Source of the DNA: Schizochytrium sp. TIO01 | Lineage: Eukaryota > Sar > Bigyra > Thraustochytrida > Thraustochytriidae | Direction of reading: 5' to 3' | NCBI GenBank assembly: GCA_004764695.1 | Contig: SMSO01000032.1 | Coordinates: 1,944,501-2,008,500, forward strand | DNA length: 64,000 bases | Part shown: in pieces, positions 36,662 to 46,677 of the stretch | Layout of the letters: the number at the start of each line of letters is the position of its first letter | Numbering within the stretch: the first letter of the stretch is position 1 | Notes under the pieces: model-generated | Database searches by the model: none | Told to the model about the DNA's origin: nothing | What the model saw: only the letters and a program-made list of their open reading frames with translations | Position numbers and translations under genes: made by a program

Positions 36662-38080
36662 ATGGTCGCTGCACCGCACACGCCACTTGAACGTGGTAAC
36701 AATAAAACCCTTTTGGCGATTCTTTTGGCAATCCTTGGTGCCGGTGTGCTCATTTTGAGCAGTAGCATCGCAGGCATCTCTGCAGCAGGCCCTGCTGAGG
36801 GCCCTATTGTGTTGCAGCAAGATCCTTTCTTGAACCAGGAAGCTGCATCACGAAGCTCCTCATCTTCAAGCAAAGGTGACGATCCGGACCCATACTTTGA
36901 AAAGAGTGTCGTGCGGATTGAGCTCTCCAGCTCAGAGCAGGAAGCTATTGTTGCCGGATTCAATGCTGGCCAGGACCGCCTCGGAGCTCTTCGCAACCGC
37001 ACCGAAGAACTTGTCCGCGAAGCTTTGGCAGAGCTTTCTAAAGGTGTCCGCTGCATTCCCCAAAAATGCACCAAGGAGGCCCGCTTTTACCGCCCTCTGT
37101 CCCCAAGCGAGGTACACCGCAAGAAGCTTTACCTCGTCAGTTACCCAGGCTCCGGAAACACTTGGCTTCGTGCTGTGACCCGCTCCGGCACACGTCGGTA
37201 CACAGGATCTGTATTTCGCGACGGTAGTCTCGCTCGAGGCGGATTTCGAGGCGAACTCCTTGATCCTGCGGACCCCAAAACACGAATCATCAAGAGCCAT
37301 TACCCTTTCCACTCCAACGCCAAAGTCTTTCCCCAAATGTGGGCTGGCGGTGCAATTCACGTAGTTCGAGCTCCGTTTGACGCCATGATGGCCGAAGCAA
37401 CACGGATCGTTGGCAGCAGTCATACTGCTGCAGCCAAGGAAGGCGCTATCTTGAGACAGCTTGTTCGCATGCAGCAGCGCAGACGTGTTGTGGAGCTCTG
37501 GCGCGACTTCTTCGTGTTCTGGACCAAGAACTCGCAGAAACGCACGGATCCCAACGTTCGTATTCGCATCGACCCTGCACCCTTTGACAAGTCTGACCAA
37601 GCTCACAAACTGCAGTTTCCGGTAGCAACCTTGTACTACGAAGACTTTTCGCGCGACTTTGTGGGAACTGCTGTGCACTTATTTGCTTTTATCAAGGCTT
37701 GGCTGCAAGACGAACAGCAACCTGTGGCAGATGCTGTGGTTTGTGCTCTTCGCGACGCTGAGATGGAGGAGCGATTCCATCGTAACAGTACTGCAAACGT
37801 GTTTAGGCGTGAGCCACTAGCCTCCAAGGTCGAGCAGTTCTGCAAAGTCTTGCAGCCGTATTGGGATGACGCTCGCTGGGGCCCTTGTGACGGTACTCTA
37901 CAACGTGAACGCAAGAGCGAGGTCAGCACCATGCCGCGCCCTCGAGTTGGCAATCTGCCTATTTGTGGAGCTACTGAAGAAGACGTTCGTGATGCTGAAT
38001 CCGATTCTGACGACAACACTGAGGAGCTTGACGCACAGCTAGACACTACTAAGCTTGACGACTCTGTCCTCGATGCCTAA
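36662..38080 (+). CDS. Type II membrane sulfotransferase (WSCD-like)
   Basis: A single-exon, 472-residue protein. It has a short cytosolic N-terminus, a signal anchor at about residues 17-41, a luminal Ser-rich stem and a P-loop sulfotransferase domain. The PAPS 5'-phosphosulfate loop is YLVSYPGSGNTWLRAV (SYPGSGNTW 160-168). The 3'-phosphate site is in IHVVRAPFDAMMAEATR, where the usual VRNP is VRAP. Arrangement and motifs resemble WSC-domain-containing sulfotransferases of animals and many protists, but no WSC domain is present. It likely transfers sulfate from PAPS to a glycan or glycoprotein in the Golgi lumen (inference). The acidic C-terminal tail, rich in Asp and Glu, is unusual for the family. 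Not closely related to the two sulfotransferases at the right end. Confidence 0.88.
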   Translation: MVAAPHTPLERGNNKTLLAILLAILGAGVLILSSSIAGISAAGPAEGPIVLQQDPFLNQEAASRSSSSSSKGDDPDPYFEKSVVRIELSSSEQEAIVAGFNAGQDRLGALRNRTEELVREALAELSKGVRCIPQKCTKEARFYRPLSPSEVHRKKLYLVSYPGSGNTWLRAVTRSGTRRYTGSVFRDGSLARGGFRGELLDPADPKTRIIKSHYPFHSNAKVFPQMWAGGAIHVVRAPFDAMMAEATRIVGSSHTAAAKEGAILRQLVRMQQRRRVVELWRDFFVFWTKNSQKRTDPNVRIRIDPAPFDKSDQAHKLQFPVATLYYEDFSRDFVGTAVHLFAFIKAWLQDEQQPVADAVVCALRDAEMEERFHRNSTANVFRREPLASKVEQFCKVLQPYWDDARWGPCDGTLQRERKSEVSTMPRPRVGNLPICGATEEDVRDAESDSDDNTEELDAQLDTTKLDDSVLDA

Positions 38081-38773
38081 ATTGACGATCCAAGAATCCT
38101 ACACATAAGTCTTATCGCACGCTCCAAAGGTTCAATCATTCTTTGGCTCTTTGTGCGTACAGAGTCTATTGTCAATTACAAGCACATGATGGTCACCTCT
38201 ACCTCTATATTTGCTGGCTCCCATTGCGCATATTACTCATCAAACAAATCCCCATCAAGATCCCCGCTCAATAAATTTCAATATGCTTCTGCTGGGAAAA
38301 TTAATTATCCTCTGAAGTTTGTTATGCTGGCGAGCTGACTATCTTATCCTGATATTCTCCTTCTTTTCCATTTTCCTAAATCTCGTGCACGGCCGTTCTC
38401 ACCTTCGTTTCAAGACCTGCTGCTGTTGCTTTGACTCCTTCTCGACCATAGAATCGGCCCTAGTGGCTGACACTTTGTCCCGAGATCTACATGTATGCTC
38501 AAATTGTTCTCTATCATTGACTTTGTTGCTGATCACAATTTTGTAGGAGAACGTCTTCTGGGTTCCCCATAAACTAGTGTGTATCTCTACCATTGTGCGC
38601 CTTGGTTGCAGCTGATGAGAGATTCGAATTGGACATTATACCTTCCGTTCTATTGCGAAACATAAACACATACATGCACAAGAGTGACGCAATACCTGCA
38701 ACTACTTCTTGTGTTTCAAACAAACACCCTAACACATTACAAGACTAACGAGACCAAAAGAATAATAATTTAG
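38081..38773. other. Convergent 3' flanks
   Basis: About 690 nt between two convergent genes. No gene recognised; small open frames only. Confidence 0.55.
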
Positions 38774-39658
38774 TTAGTTTCCAACGTAGGGAACCGGGGG
38801 CGTGCCGGTGATCGATTGATGCACAGAGTGGTAAAGCAATGCCGGGAAGAAGGTAGCATGCGAGACCTCGTCTCTGAACTCCGAAAGTTGCGGGAGGGTT
38901 CCAGGCTGTTTTGCCGTGTCATGAGCCACACCCTGGCTCAAGGTTGCGAGAAATCCACCACTGTAGAAGAACATCCATGGCTGCGCGGTTAGGATTGAGA
39001 CGAAATCACCAATCAAACCAAACAGGAATGGGGTTGTTCCCTTGAAAGGTTCGCGGCAAGTGTGTAGCATGTAGGCCATGACAGCAAGATTGATAGGCTT
39101 ACGAAAACCCTTCAAGATACCTTGACTTGGCTCCACTATTAGCTTTTGCAATGCAAGGCGAGCAGCAAGAAGCATAACATACTGACGACCATCAAACGGA
39201 GTAGGTTCACCTTGCTCACCCAAAATGTACATTTGGAAGGCCCGAGTTTGCACAAGGCCTTGCACAGCACACATTTGGCTTATGTACCTTTTGAAGGTCT
39301 TGCGGAACTTGTATGCCAACGCAATTGACAGGACACTGATTGCCTTAACAGACTTTGGTGCAGACGTATTGAGCGTAAGCGTAGCACTCCAAAGCGCCGC
39401 AGTAGACAGTGACATGATTGGCACTTGGGACTCCGTGATAGATTCATCTATTTCGTTAAGTAGCCCGAAGTTGTATGTGAGCTGTAAAACCAAGCACATA
39501 AGATGATACACGAGGTTGTTTGTCTTATCATGATCCCGGCGAAAGTGTTTGTACGCGCGCTCATAAGCCGACCCCATTTGAAGATTTAAAAACGGTTTGT
39601 ATGGCACACAAAAGAAGGGCGCTGAGACATACATCGCTAATTTAGAAAACTCCACCAT
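38774..39658 (-). CDS. Multi-pass membrane protein with Mpo1/DUF962-like N-terminal motif
   Basis: The frame is open from 39727, but that codon is GTG; the first ATG is at 39656-39658, giving 294 residues. Near the N-terminus, AYERAYKHFRRDHDKTNNLV runs into YHLMCLVLQL and places His43, Asn47/48 and His52 in a pattern like the HxxxN...H motif of the Mpo1 (DUF962) family, iron-dependent dioxygenases of 2-hydroxy fatty acids in the ER. The rest contains several hydrophobic segments (about 75-95, 100-120, 165-185, 205-240) and does not obviously match that family, so the assignment is tentative. It is probably an ER or plastid/mitochondrial membrane protein. Stop TAA at 38774-38776. Confidence 0.82.
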   Translation of the reverse strand: MVEFSKLAMYVSAPFFCVPYKPFLNLQMGSAYERAYKHFRRDHDKTNNLVYHLMCLVLQLTYNFGLLNEIDESITESQVPIMSLSTAALWSATLTLNTSAPKSVKAISVLSIALAYKFRKTFKRYISQMCAVQGLVQTRAFQMYILGEQGEPTPFDGRQYVMLLAARLALQKLIVEPSQGILKGFRKPINLAVMAYMLHTCREPFKGTTPFLFGLIGDFVSILTAQPWMFFYSGGFLATLSQGVAHDTAKQPGTLPQLSEFRDEVSHATFFPALLYHSVHQSITGTPPVPYVGN

Positions 39659-40316
39659 CGTATTTCCTCTGTTGTACGACAAGTTTAAAGGGTTATTGGT
39701 CAACACACGAATTAAGTTTATTAACACGAAAGTATGCGTCAGTAAAAAAAATCAGTTTCCCAGTTGCCTCGCGCGGACGATCTGCAACAAGCTTTGCTTT
39801 GCTTTGCTTGTCTGCTTGCCTGCTTGCCAAGCAGCACGCTGGAGGCGAGAACGTTGAGCTTTGAGCTCCCACGCAGTGAGCCCCCTCTTTATTGCACCTG
39901 AGAATCCTCAGCAAGCATATATATATATATACACACATCCTCCTAAGTAATACTTTGAACTGTCTCAAGTCCGCCCCTTTTCTACCTTCTCATGCTCGCC
40001 CTGGCGACCATCCGGGCCTTTGCTCACTTACCTCGTAAATCCTGCTACCCCCAAACTCAAAGACCAAGCCCGTGCTCGCGCTTCAGCCCAAAGGAATGCT
40101 CGCAGACCCCCGTGGCGCTAGCGTGGCTGCTCGGCAGGACAGGTTCGGGTTTTGGGTCTGGGTTCGGCCTTGGGCGCGTTCGAAGCTGTTTTGTTTCACG
40201 ATAGTAGTAGTACCTACCTGCCTACTAACACCAGGTAGATAGGAGAAAGCCCAGGATCCCAAGGACCCAAGAACCCGCATCGCTAGCGACGAGGAAACGG
40301 TTCAAGGGCACCATAG

Positions 40317-40370
40317 GACTGACTGACTGACTGACTGACTGACTGACTCACGCACGCACGCACGCACGCA
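40317..40370 (+). repeat. GACT then CGCA tetranucleotide runs
   Basis: GACT units at 40317-40348, immediately followed by CGCA units at 40351-40370. Confidence 0.95.
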
Positions 40371-41391
40371 CTCAGTGGCTGACGACCCTCTGCGGAGCAA
40401 GCGATCGGAGAGCGTCCAGCTCCTCGCTCTGAGGGGCCATGGGCCGTGCAATAATTGACTGGTTCCTCTCAATATCGGTCCATATCCATATCCATATCCA
40501 ATATCATTCCGCCACGGGAGCGCTGAAGAGAGAGAGACGCTCGCGGAGACCTTGGTCAGCTTTGCGTGCCTCGACGAGCGTGGTCGATCTCTGCGCGAGC
40601 GTGGAGGCTCGGCGGCCTGCAGAGCTGGAACTGTCTTGAGGCGGACAACCAAGCGACGTGGAGGGCCTACGCGGAATGTCGAAGGAGTGAATGGCGCAGT
40701 GAGCCTGCCTGGCTGCGAAGGCTAAAGAAAGCAAGCCTTGAGACAGCGACGACCCGACTGCCTCTGCCTCGATCTGTCTACCGCTGGCTGTGGACCCACT
40801 GCACAACTTGGACGGCTTCGACGTCGTGCTGTCCACAGGTTGGTAGAGCGATGAAGAGCGCCAGAACCTGGCTGCTGCAGCCCGCCCCAAAGTCGAGTCG
40901 AACTGGACGATTTGAATGAAGACCGCCCCGGGCTCCTTCAAGCGAGATGCTCGCCGCGACCGGTTCGAGGGAGGTCCTGTGCTCCTCGCTGGGCTGCGTG
41001 AGCTTGATTTCGCCAAGGCCGAGTTGTTGCCGAAACGGGATTCGGCAAGCGGAATTCGTCGATGATCTCGTGCGAGGCGAGTCCAAGATCTCGCCGCTCT
41101 GCGCAATGACGCGATCCCGCCAAGACCTGGTTGAACTCGTAGTCTGCGATTCCAAGCAGCCGCTGCTTTGACTCCTCCTTCGGTGAACTTCGAGGCCTCA
41201 GAAAGAAGCACACTCCACTGGAGGCACCGCGAGCGAGTTCCAGCCAGCCAGAACTCGAAGAGCAGAGGCCTCCCTGGTCTGGGATTCCAAACGAGGGGCA
41301 TATGCTGAGGATTGCGGTACCTATCTTCCATGTCTCGCTTTGGTATGATGCAGTAGGGGGCAGTAGGAGGTAGCGCGCTAGGTAGGAAGGG

Positions 41392-41397
41392 ATATAT

Positions 41398-41445
<48 letters not shown>
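41392..41445 (+). repeat. AT dinucleotide run
   Basis: TA units with two ATAAAT interruptions, then about seventeen uninterrupted AT units. Confidence 0.95.
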
Positions 41446-41448
<3 letters not shown>

Positions 41449-41938
41449 CGTTTATGAAGAAATCGATTGAGATCCTATCCGTTTAAATGCACTCACTTTC
41501 TGCTGTATTGGAGACTTACTAACTTAACGAACTCGCTTTGATTCAAGCAAGGAGAGCAGGTGCCCCTGCAGTTAAGGAGCGATTGAGGCCGTACATGAGG
41601 AGCATGCAACTAAAGATCTCCTGAGGCTTGGGCAAAGTCGCCTACTTGCATAGCTAGCTAGAGTCGTGAACTTCCTAGGTAGGTAGATAAGTACAACTTA
41701 TGAATAGTACACACCCTTGTTTGTTTTACTTTTGAATGAAAGAATAGGTTGACTTTGACCATACAACATCAAGAGCGCAAGTCTATTCCTATCACGGTAC
41801 GGATGAAAAGGACACCGCAGACCCTGTCGATCGGCACACCTGTGCGCGACTTGAGAGAGAGTCTTCCTACCTTGGCGCTACCTCTCTCTGGTTGTTTCTC
41901 CTACCTAAGAGAGTGACTCAACGAAAGGAGATATAAAA

Positions 41939-44071
41939 ATGGAAACCAACGATGCCTTAGTTATACAAGAGGACTTTACACGGGCGCAACGTGGCAAAGG
42001 CTTTGTCCGTGCCCAAGCAGGGTTTCATGCAGATCTTTTGCCAACATGGGGGGGGAATGCAAAAGACATTCTTGAACAACCAAAGTGTTGGTCGAGCAGA
42101 GCTGTAACCCAGGAGGTACGACAAAGTGTCAGAGCACAAAAACTTGCAATACGTACTGGGCGGAGAAGTCAGAAAGGCGAAGATAGCAGTCGTCTTATGC
42201 GTTTACATCACCATAAAAAGTCGTTTCAAGGCTCTAATCCTAGTTCGAATCAGTCTCCTACAAGTAGCGAGGCTGGTGATATCATTGAAGCAAATGAGGA
42301 TCGCAATGGAAGAGGTGGTGCTGTGAGCAATGGCGGGCTTGGCCAGAAAAACCATACAGGAAAACTCGGAGCCCCAAGCCCACATGGAGGGGCCTCCTCA
42401 GCAGGGGGGGCAGGTCTGATTAGCCCTATTGATATTCTTGGTAATGACGTGCGAAATGCTGAAGGCACGCGCACCCAAGATATTTTGCAGAAAATTGAAG
42501 AACGATGCGAAGAGTTGCGAGAAGACCCTGAAGCGTTTCGTGAGCTTCTTCTAAAGATTATCAGAGTTAGAAAAGAGCACCAAAAGCCCCTACCATATGG
42601 ACGCAAGCTTGTTATAGAAAATAAATGGCTATGCGACGATAAGGAAACATGCATGGGTTATTGGCGTGAAATTCACGGCCTTAAGCGTCAGATTACAGAG
42701 ACAGAGGCAAAGCAGGATAAATTGCGTCTCCTAGCACTTTGGCCCACGCCGCCTGAGGAAAATCAGAGTCGTCAAAAGAGGGAGAACAAGATATTGGAGC
42801 GAGGTGCTGAGACCAACGTGCGTATTGTTGAGACGCAGTTGCGGCGAAAGCAGCTAGATGAAGAGCGACAAGAAGAGCTTCGCTATCTTATCAATCGTCG
42901 GGAAATGGCTACCGAATTTAAACGGAAATTGGAAAGATCTATGCAATTACGTGCTGCGCTCTGCAAGCTCGTTATTGTAGCTAAAGCTGGCAAGGAAATT
43001 AGTCTATGCTTAGAAGCAGTGCAAGCTCAAAATCAAGAGAGGCGTCGTAAACTCGTCGCAGCAGCTATTATTCAGCGCCGGTGGAAGTCCACAAAAGCTG
43101 CAGAAACGGGTGCTCAATACCGAAATGCTGTACGTGTTATTCGTCGGTTCGCTGTCCAAGCTGTGGAACTGCGCCGCAAACGAAAGCTGCGAGATGCAGT
43201 AAACATTATTCATTGGTTTCTCACAGCATACGAGAATGCAAATTTTCAGATGGTTATGCGAAATTATAGATATCGAGTCGTGAACTGTCAGCGTTATTTT
43301 CGAAGTTATGTAGAAATTACAAAACAACGATCAAGGGCCCTCAAGATACTTTGGGATAAGATTGAGCGGGAGAAGATTAAGACGGAGCGCACTCGCGCGA
43401 TTGCTGTAATGCGAAAGACTCGTTTAAAGGAACCATCCTCTAAAACTATTCGGAGCTCGCAGGAGCCTATGAATCCTGGCACTACAGGAAATCAGCGATC
43501 ACGCGGAGATCTCCATAATAACAATGTTCAGCCAAATCAAGGTCGCAAACGAAATCAAGCATTGCGCCAAATCAGAGTTAATGGAAGCGATCGCTCAATG
43601 CTCTCTATGCATCCAGGTTTGTATGAACAGGTATCTACGCGTTCAACACTTGTCAGTGGAGGAAACAGTACAAGCCTTATTGCCGCAGCTGATCTTGGCA
43701 TAAATGTTCATCGCAAAGTTCCGAAAGATATTCGTCGCAAACTCTTGAAGGAATATTTAGAAACTACAAGGACAGGGTTGAAAGAACAGTGGAAACGTTA
43801 TTGTCGTTCTAGAAATACAACAGCAGCTGAAGCACGTCTGGTAACAGTAGAAGATGTAAGATCTGCGGTTCATGCTAAGCATAATATGGATCTAGCATCT
43901 GTTTTTACGAAAAGGGGGGAAGCTCAGGCAGAAAAACAGGTACCACCATTTATGAAACTTTATACTTATGCAGTTGAAGGAGATATGCTAGCTCTCATCG
44001 AAAAGGGGCGAGCAATGGCTGATGAACAATTCCTTAATGTTCTCAATGAAGAAGATCCATCAAGTTCTTAA
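41939..44071 (+). CDS. IQ-motif, coiled-coil protein of unknown function
   Basis: A single-exon gene of 710 residues starting at the first ATG, which lies just after TATAAA. Residues about 75-175 are a Gly/Ser-rich linker. A helical region from about 180 to 340 has LLKIIRVRKEHQKPLPYGRK and long Arg/Glu/Gln coiled-coil stretches. Around residues 375-470 are basic helices with an IQ-like core (AAIIQRRWKSTKA) followed by further Arg-rich helices (VIRRFAVQAVELRRKRK, NCQRYFRSYVEITKQR) that could bind calmodulin or related EF-hand proteins. A short helical C-terminus with KDIRRKLLKEYLETTRTGLK follows. Such IQ/coiled-coil proteins are common in flagella and centrosomes, but no known family could be named, so a cytoskeletal role is a guess. 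Confidence 0.85.
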   Translation: METNDALVIQEDFTRAQRGKGFVRAQAGFHADLLPTWGGNAKDILEQPKCWSSRAVTQEVRQSVRAQKLAIRTGRRSQKGEDSSRLMRLHHHKKSFQGSNPSSNQSPTSSEAGDIIEANEDRNGRGGAVSNGGLGQKNHTGKLGAPSPHGGASSAGGAGLISPIDILGNDVRNAEGTRTQDILQKIEERCEELREDPEAFRELLLKIIRVRKEHQKPLPYGRKLVIENKWLCDDKETCMGYWREIHGLKRQITETEAKQDKLRLLALWPTPPEENQSRQKRENKILERGAETNVRIVETQLRRKQLDEERQEELRYLINRREMATEFKRKLERSMQLRAALCKLVIVAKAGKEISLCLEAVQAQNQERRRKLVAAAIIQRRWKSTKAAETGAQYRNAVRVIRRFAVQAVELRRKRKLRDAVNIIHWFLTAYENANFQMVMRNYRYRVVNCQRYFRSYVEITKQRSRALKILWDKIEREKIKTERTRAIAVMRKTRLKEPSSKTIRSSQEPMNPGTTGNQRSRGDLHNNNVQPNQGRKRNQALRQIRVNGSDRSMLSMHPGLYEQVSTRSTLVSGGNSTSLIAAADLGINVHRKVPKDIRRKLLKEYLETTRTGLKEQWKRYCRSRNTTAAEARLVTVEDVRSAVHAKHNMDLASVFTKRGEAQAEKQVPPFMKLYTYAVEGDMLALIEKGRAMADEQFLNVLNEEDPSSS

Positions 44072-44910
44072 CTTAAACCCATTCCTGGTGATACTGATAT
44101 GGCAATCGTAAATGTACGCATGTAAATGATTGTTTCTGATGAAAAGAAAGTTGAGATCAAATTCTTACGTGAACCGTTAGCGTCGATCTTCGTGGTTAAG
44201 GAATTCAGGTGTTCCACCGAATGACAGAGTAGTTCAAATTGCGATGTTTACAAGGTGTTATGAGTTTTGAAAAACTTCTTACTTTTTCCTATCAAAAAAG
44301 CAAAACTTGTAAGTAAAATTTTGTGTTGAAATGTTATGTCCATGAATGCTAAGTCGATGCGCATCTTCTTAATTGGATTAGTATATCTCCTTTTTTTTAA
44401 CAAACGATGAATAGATTTGATTTTAATTTTAATTTTTTATTTTTAATATTTTTAACTGCACATAAATCAATAATTTTTGGCCCCGATAAACTGGTGCAGA
44501 GTTATGTAAGGGCACCACCAATAAAGGTGCCATTCCCATAGCCAATTCGCATGGATGGTTAATTTTTACCCCGCAATAACACGATACGTACATTGGTCTT
44601 GAAAAAGCCTTCTTATCGATGGGGCAGAAAAAGATGAGTTTTCAAAAGTTGCTCAAATCTTCTCGCGATAACGCGAGGATGGCCTAGGGGGTGAGATCAC
44701 TAAAACACATCTTTTTCCGTCTTACTATTCAAATCTAGTATGTGAAGGTTTACACGCCGGCAAAAGTACAGGTGTAAAAAGTATAAGGGCTTCTACAAGA
44801 GGAACGGCGAAACAGGGAACGATTGCAGTGACATACCTTTCCTCAAACGCGAAAGTGGAATGTGAAAGGAAACATTGAGTACACTCACTTTTGTAAATCA
44901 ACAACTTCAA
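44072..44910. other. Convergent 3' flanks
   Basis: About 840 nt of AT-rich spacer between two convergent genes, with poly-T and poly-A tracts. No gene seen. Confidence 0.55.
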
Positions 44911-46677
44911 CTAATTGGCATTAATTGAACACTCACCCATGTCTGTTTCCATACTTGATACTGCACGTCCGTGGATATCTTCGCTATCGCTACTTTCGTC
45001 ATCATCCGAAGTTGTGGTATTATGATTATCATCAACATCGTCATTGTCAGTTGATGGAAGACGCTGGATCACAGGGTCCAAGACGGCGACTACATCGTTG
45101 GCTTCTCTCAGATAGGCACTTTGGCGCAAGCCATTTAAATAATCCTTTTCATGGAGCACGTTGAACTGCAAAAGCGCTTTGACGCTTTCAGCGAAGTTTC
45201 TTCGCACAGAGTCCTCGAATATATCTCCGAGGGCATCTTCTGAAACGCGACAGGATTTATGAACAAGCAAAACCATCTCACGATTGCCGTTTCGTGCTGC
45301 AGCTTTCAAAAGTTCAGGGCCAAGTGCCTTTAGATTATCTGGACTGACAATATCACTTTCTAGACAAGCCTGCACAAATTGTACCTGGTTTGTACGCGTG
45401 GCCTCAATAAGCTCACTCTCCAGAGCAAGAATCCAGGTTTTCTCGCGAGCCAGAAGCTCATCACGTCTGCCGAGTTCATTGGCGTCTACGACAAACCCAG
45501 GAGCGCGCAGACGAATATTAAGTGCTTCAAATTCATGGCGGATTCTTGCTTTGAACGTTCTCGCTAAAGAGAGGGAAAGAGCAATTTCGTTGGCCCTTGA
45601 CGCGTGTGAGAAAGCTGCAAAAGTGAGTTCATCCACGGAAGCATGCCCATGCTTATTGCCAGCTTTTGCAATTACGTAGAAGACCAAAGTACCCATGCCA
45701 CGCTGTGCGCACTTCCGTGCAGTATCCATTGAGCACCTTCCATCGAGGCAGTCCAACTTTAACCCATAGTCCAGCATCATCTTTGCCATATCCTCACGTC
45801 CCGCAACTACTGCCAAATTAAGAAGTACATACACAACCTCAGGGCGTGCAAGTACAGGTCTCTCGAGGATGTTATGTTCTCTTCCCGTTTGGTCGTTGAC
45901 TCTGGCTGGCATGCGCTTTGCGTGCAACACGGTCTCTAGCGCTTGCGCGTAGTTCGCGCAAATAGAGCCATATGCCATTTTAGAGAGCATTTCACGTGCG
46001 TCCTCCCAGTCCTCTGCAATTGCCATATTGCAGATCTCGCATGCGGCCCGTTCGCAGACATCCTGTTCGCATGCATTACTATTTTCTCTTATGCTAGTAT
46101 TCAAGAGCATCTTATCGCTGTACTTACCACCATCCTTGTAAGCACTGAGACAAAAAGCATCGTCCTCAAGAACTATATCACCTCCACTGCTCTCAACCTT
46201 ATCCATGGTATACCTATCACCTTTAAGAGAACTTTGAGCAGCTCGAGAAGTTGCTGCCTGACCTGCTTTGGAACGAATACCTTCGTTCGAAATTCGAGGG
46301 CTATCGCAACTATCTCGAGAGTTTTCAGCCGAGACTTCTCGAGGCTGATTTTGGCTATCTTTATAAGTGTTCTTACTGGGTATGTGTGCTTCAACTGATT
46401 TCTTACTTTGAGAGTTCTGGGCAACAGCATCTTCTTCAGTATAAGGAAAGAGACGTCTCCACAATTTATCGAGCTCCTCAGCAGCTTCACGATCTTGAGG
46501 ATGCAAGTCCTGCCTGCGCCGTGCGTTAGTGAAGGACGCCAAAAGCGCTCGAAGTCTATACTCGCCGCCGTCGATGTGCAATTTAAGGACTGAGCTCGAG
46601 ATTGCAAGGCGCCCAAGGCTCTGCAGGTCAAGCATAGCAAGTACCTCTGCAAGAACATCACCATCCAAAGAGTCCAT
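44911..46677 (-). CDS. F-box-like and ankyrin-like repeat protein
   Basis: The frame is open further upstream from a TTG, but the first ATG is at 46675-46677 and gives 588 residues. The N-terminus, LDGDVLAEVLAMLDLQSLGR followed by LAISSSVLKL, fits an F-box helix pattern (a D.L..E....L....L..L... core). A low-complexity acidic/Ser linker covers about 95-215. The middle contains divergent ankyrin-type helices: LLNLAVVAGREDMAKMMLDYGLKLDC, then MDTARKCAQRGMGTLVFYVIAKAG, and near 450-530 VQFVQACLESDIVSP and LLKAAARNGNREMVLLVH. The C-terminus is acidic and Ser/Asp-rich. By analogy with F-box/ankyrin proteins it may be an SCF ubiquitin-ligase substrate adaptor; the F-box call is weaker than the ankyrin call. 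Stop TAG at 44911-44913. Confidence 0.82.
   Translation of the reverse strand: MDSLDGDVLAEVLAMLDLQSLGRLAISSSVLKLHIDGGEYRLRALLASFTNARRRQDLHPQDREAAEELDKLWRRLFPYTEEDAVAQNSQSKKSVEAHIPSKNTYKDSQNQPREVSAENSRDSCDSPRISNEGIRSKAGQAATSRAAQSSLKGDRYTMDKVESSGGDIVLEDDAFCLSAYKDGGKYSDKMLLNTSIRENSNACEQDVCERAACEICNMAIAEDWEDAREMLSKMAYGSICANYAQALETVLHAKRMPARVNDQTGREHNILERPVLARPEVVYVLLNLAVVAGREDMAKMMLDYGLKLDCLDGRCSMDTARKCAQRGMGTLVFYVIAKAGNKHGHASVDELTFAAFSHASRANEIALSLSLARTFKARIRHEFEALNIRLRAPGFVVDANELGRRDELLAREKTWILALESELIEATRTNQVQFVQACLESDIVSPDNLKALGPELLKAAARNGNREMVLLVHKSCRVSEDALGDIFEDSVRRNFAESVKALLQFNVLHEKDYLNGLRQSAYLREANDVVAVLDPVIQRLPSTDNDDVDDNHNTTTSDDDESSDSEDIHGRAVSSMETDMGECSINAN

Larger units (their letters stand above)
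39659..41938. other. Intergenic region with GC-rich patch
   Basis: Divergent spacer of 2.3 kb. A GC-rich stretch at about 40440-41330 is open in several frames on both strands, the longest being 275 codons on the minus strand from an ATG at 41331. Composition is Arg/Ser/Ala-rich and no family is seen; a decayed gene is possible. Microsatellites at 40317-40370 and 41392-41445 flank it. Confidence 0.5.

Noticed and set aside
36932-37678. 248-codon antisense open frame over the sulfotransferase gene
   Set aside because: It is the complement of a well-supported catalytic domain, starts without a good ATG context and shows no motif.
40504-41331. 275-codon minus-strand open frame from an ATG
   Set aside because: The GC-rich stretch is open in four frames at once, composition is Ser/Arg/Ala-skewed and no frame stands out. 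A frame with RLDFGAG briefly resembles a methyltransferase loop, but nothing else of that fold follows.
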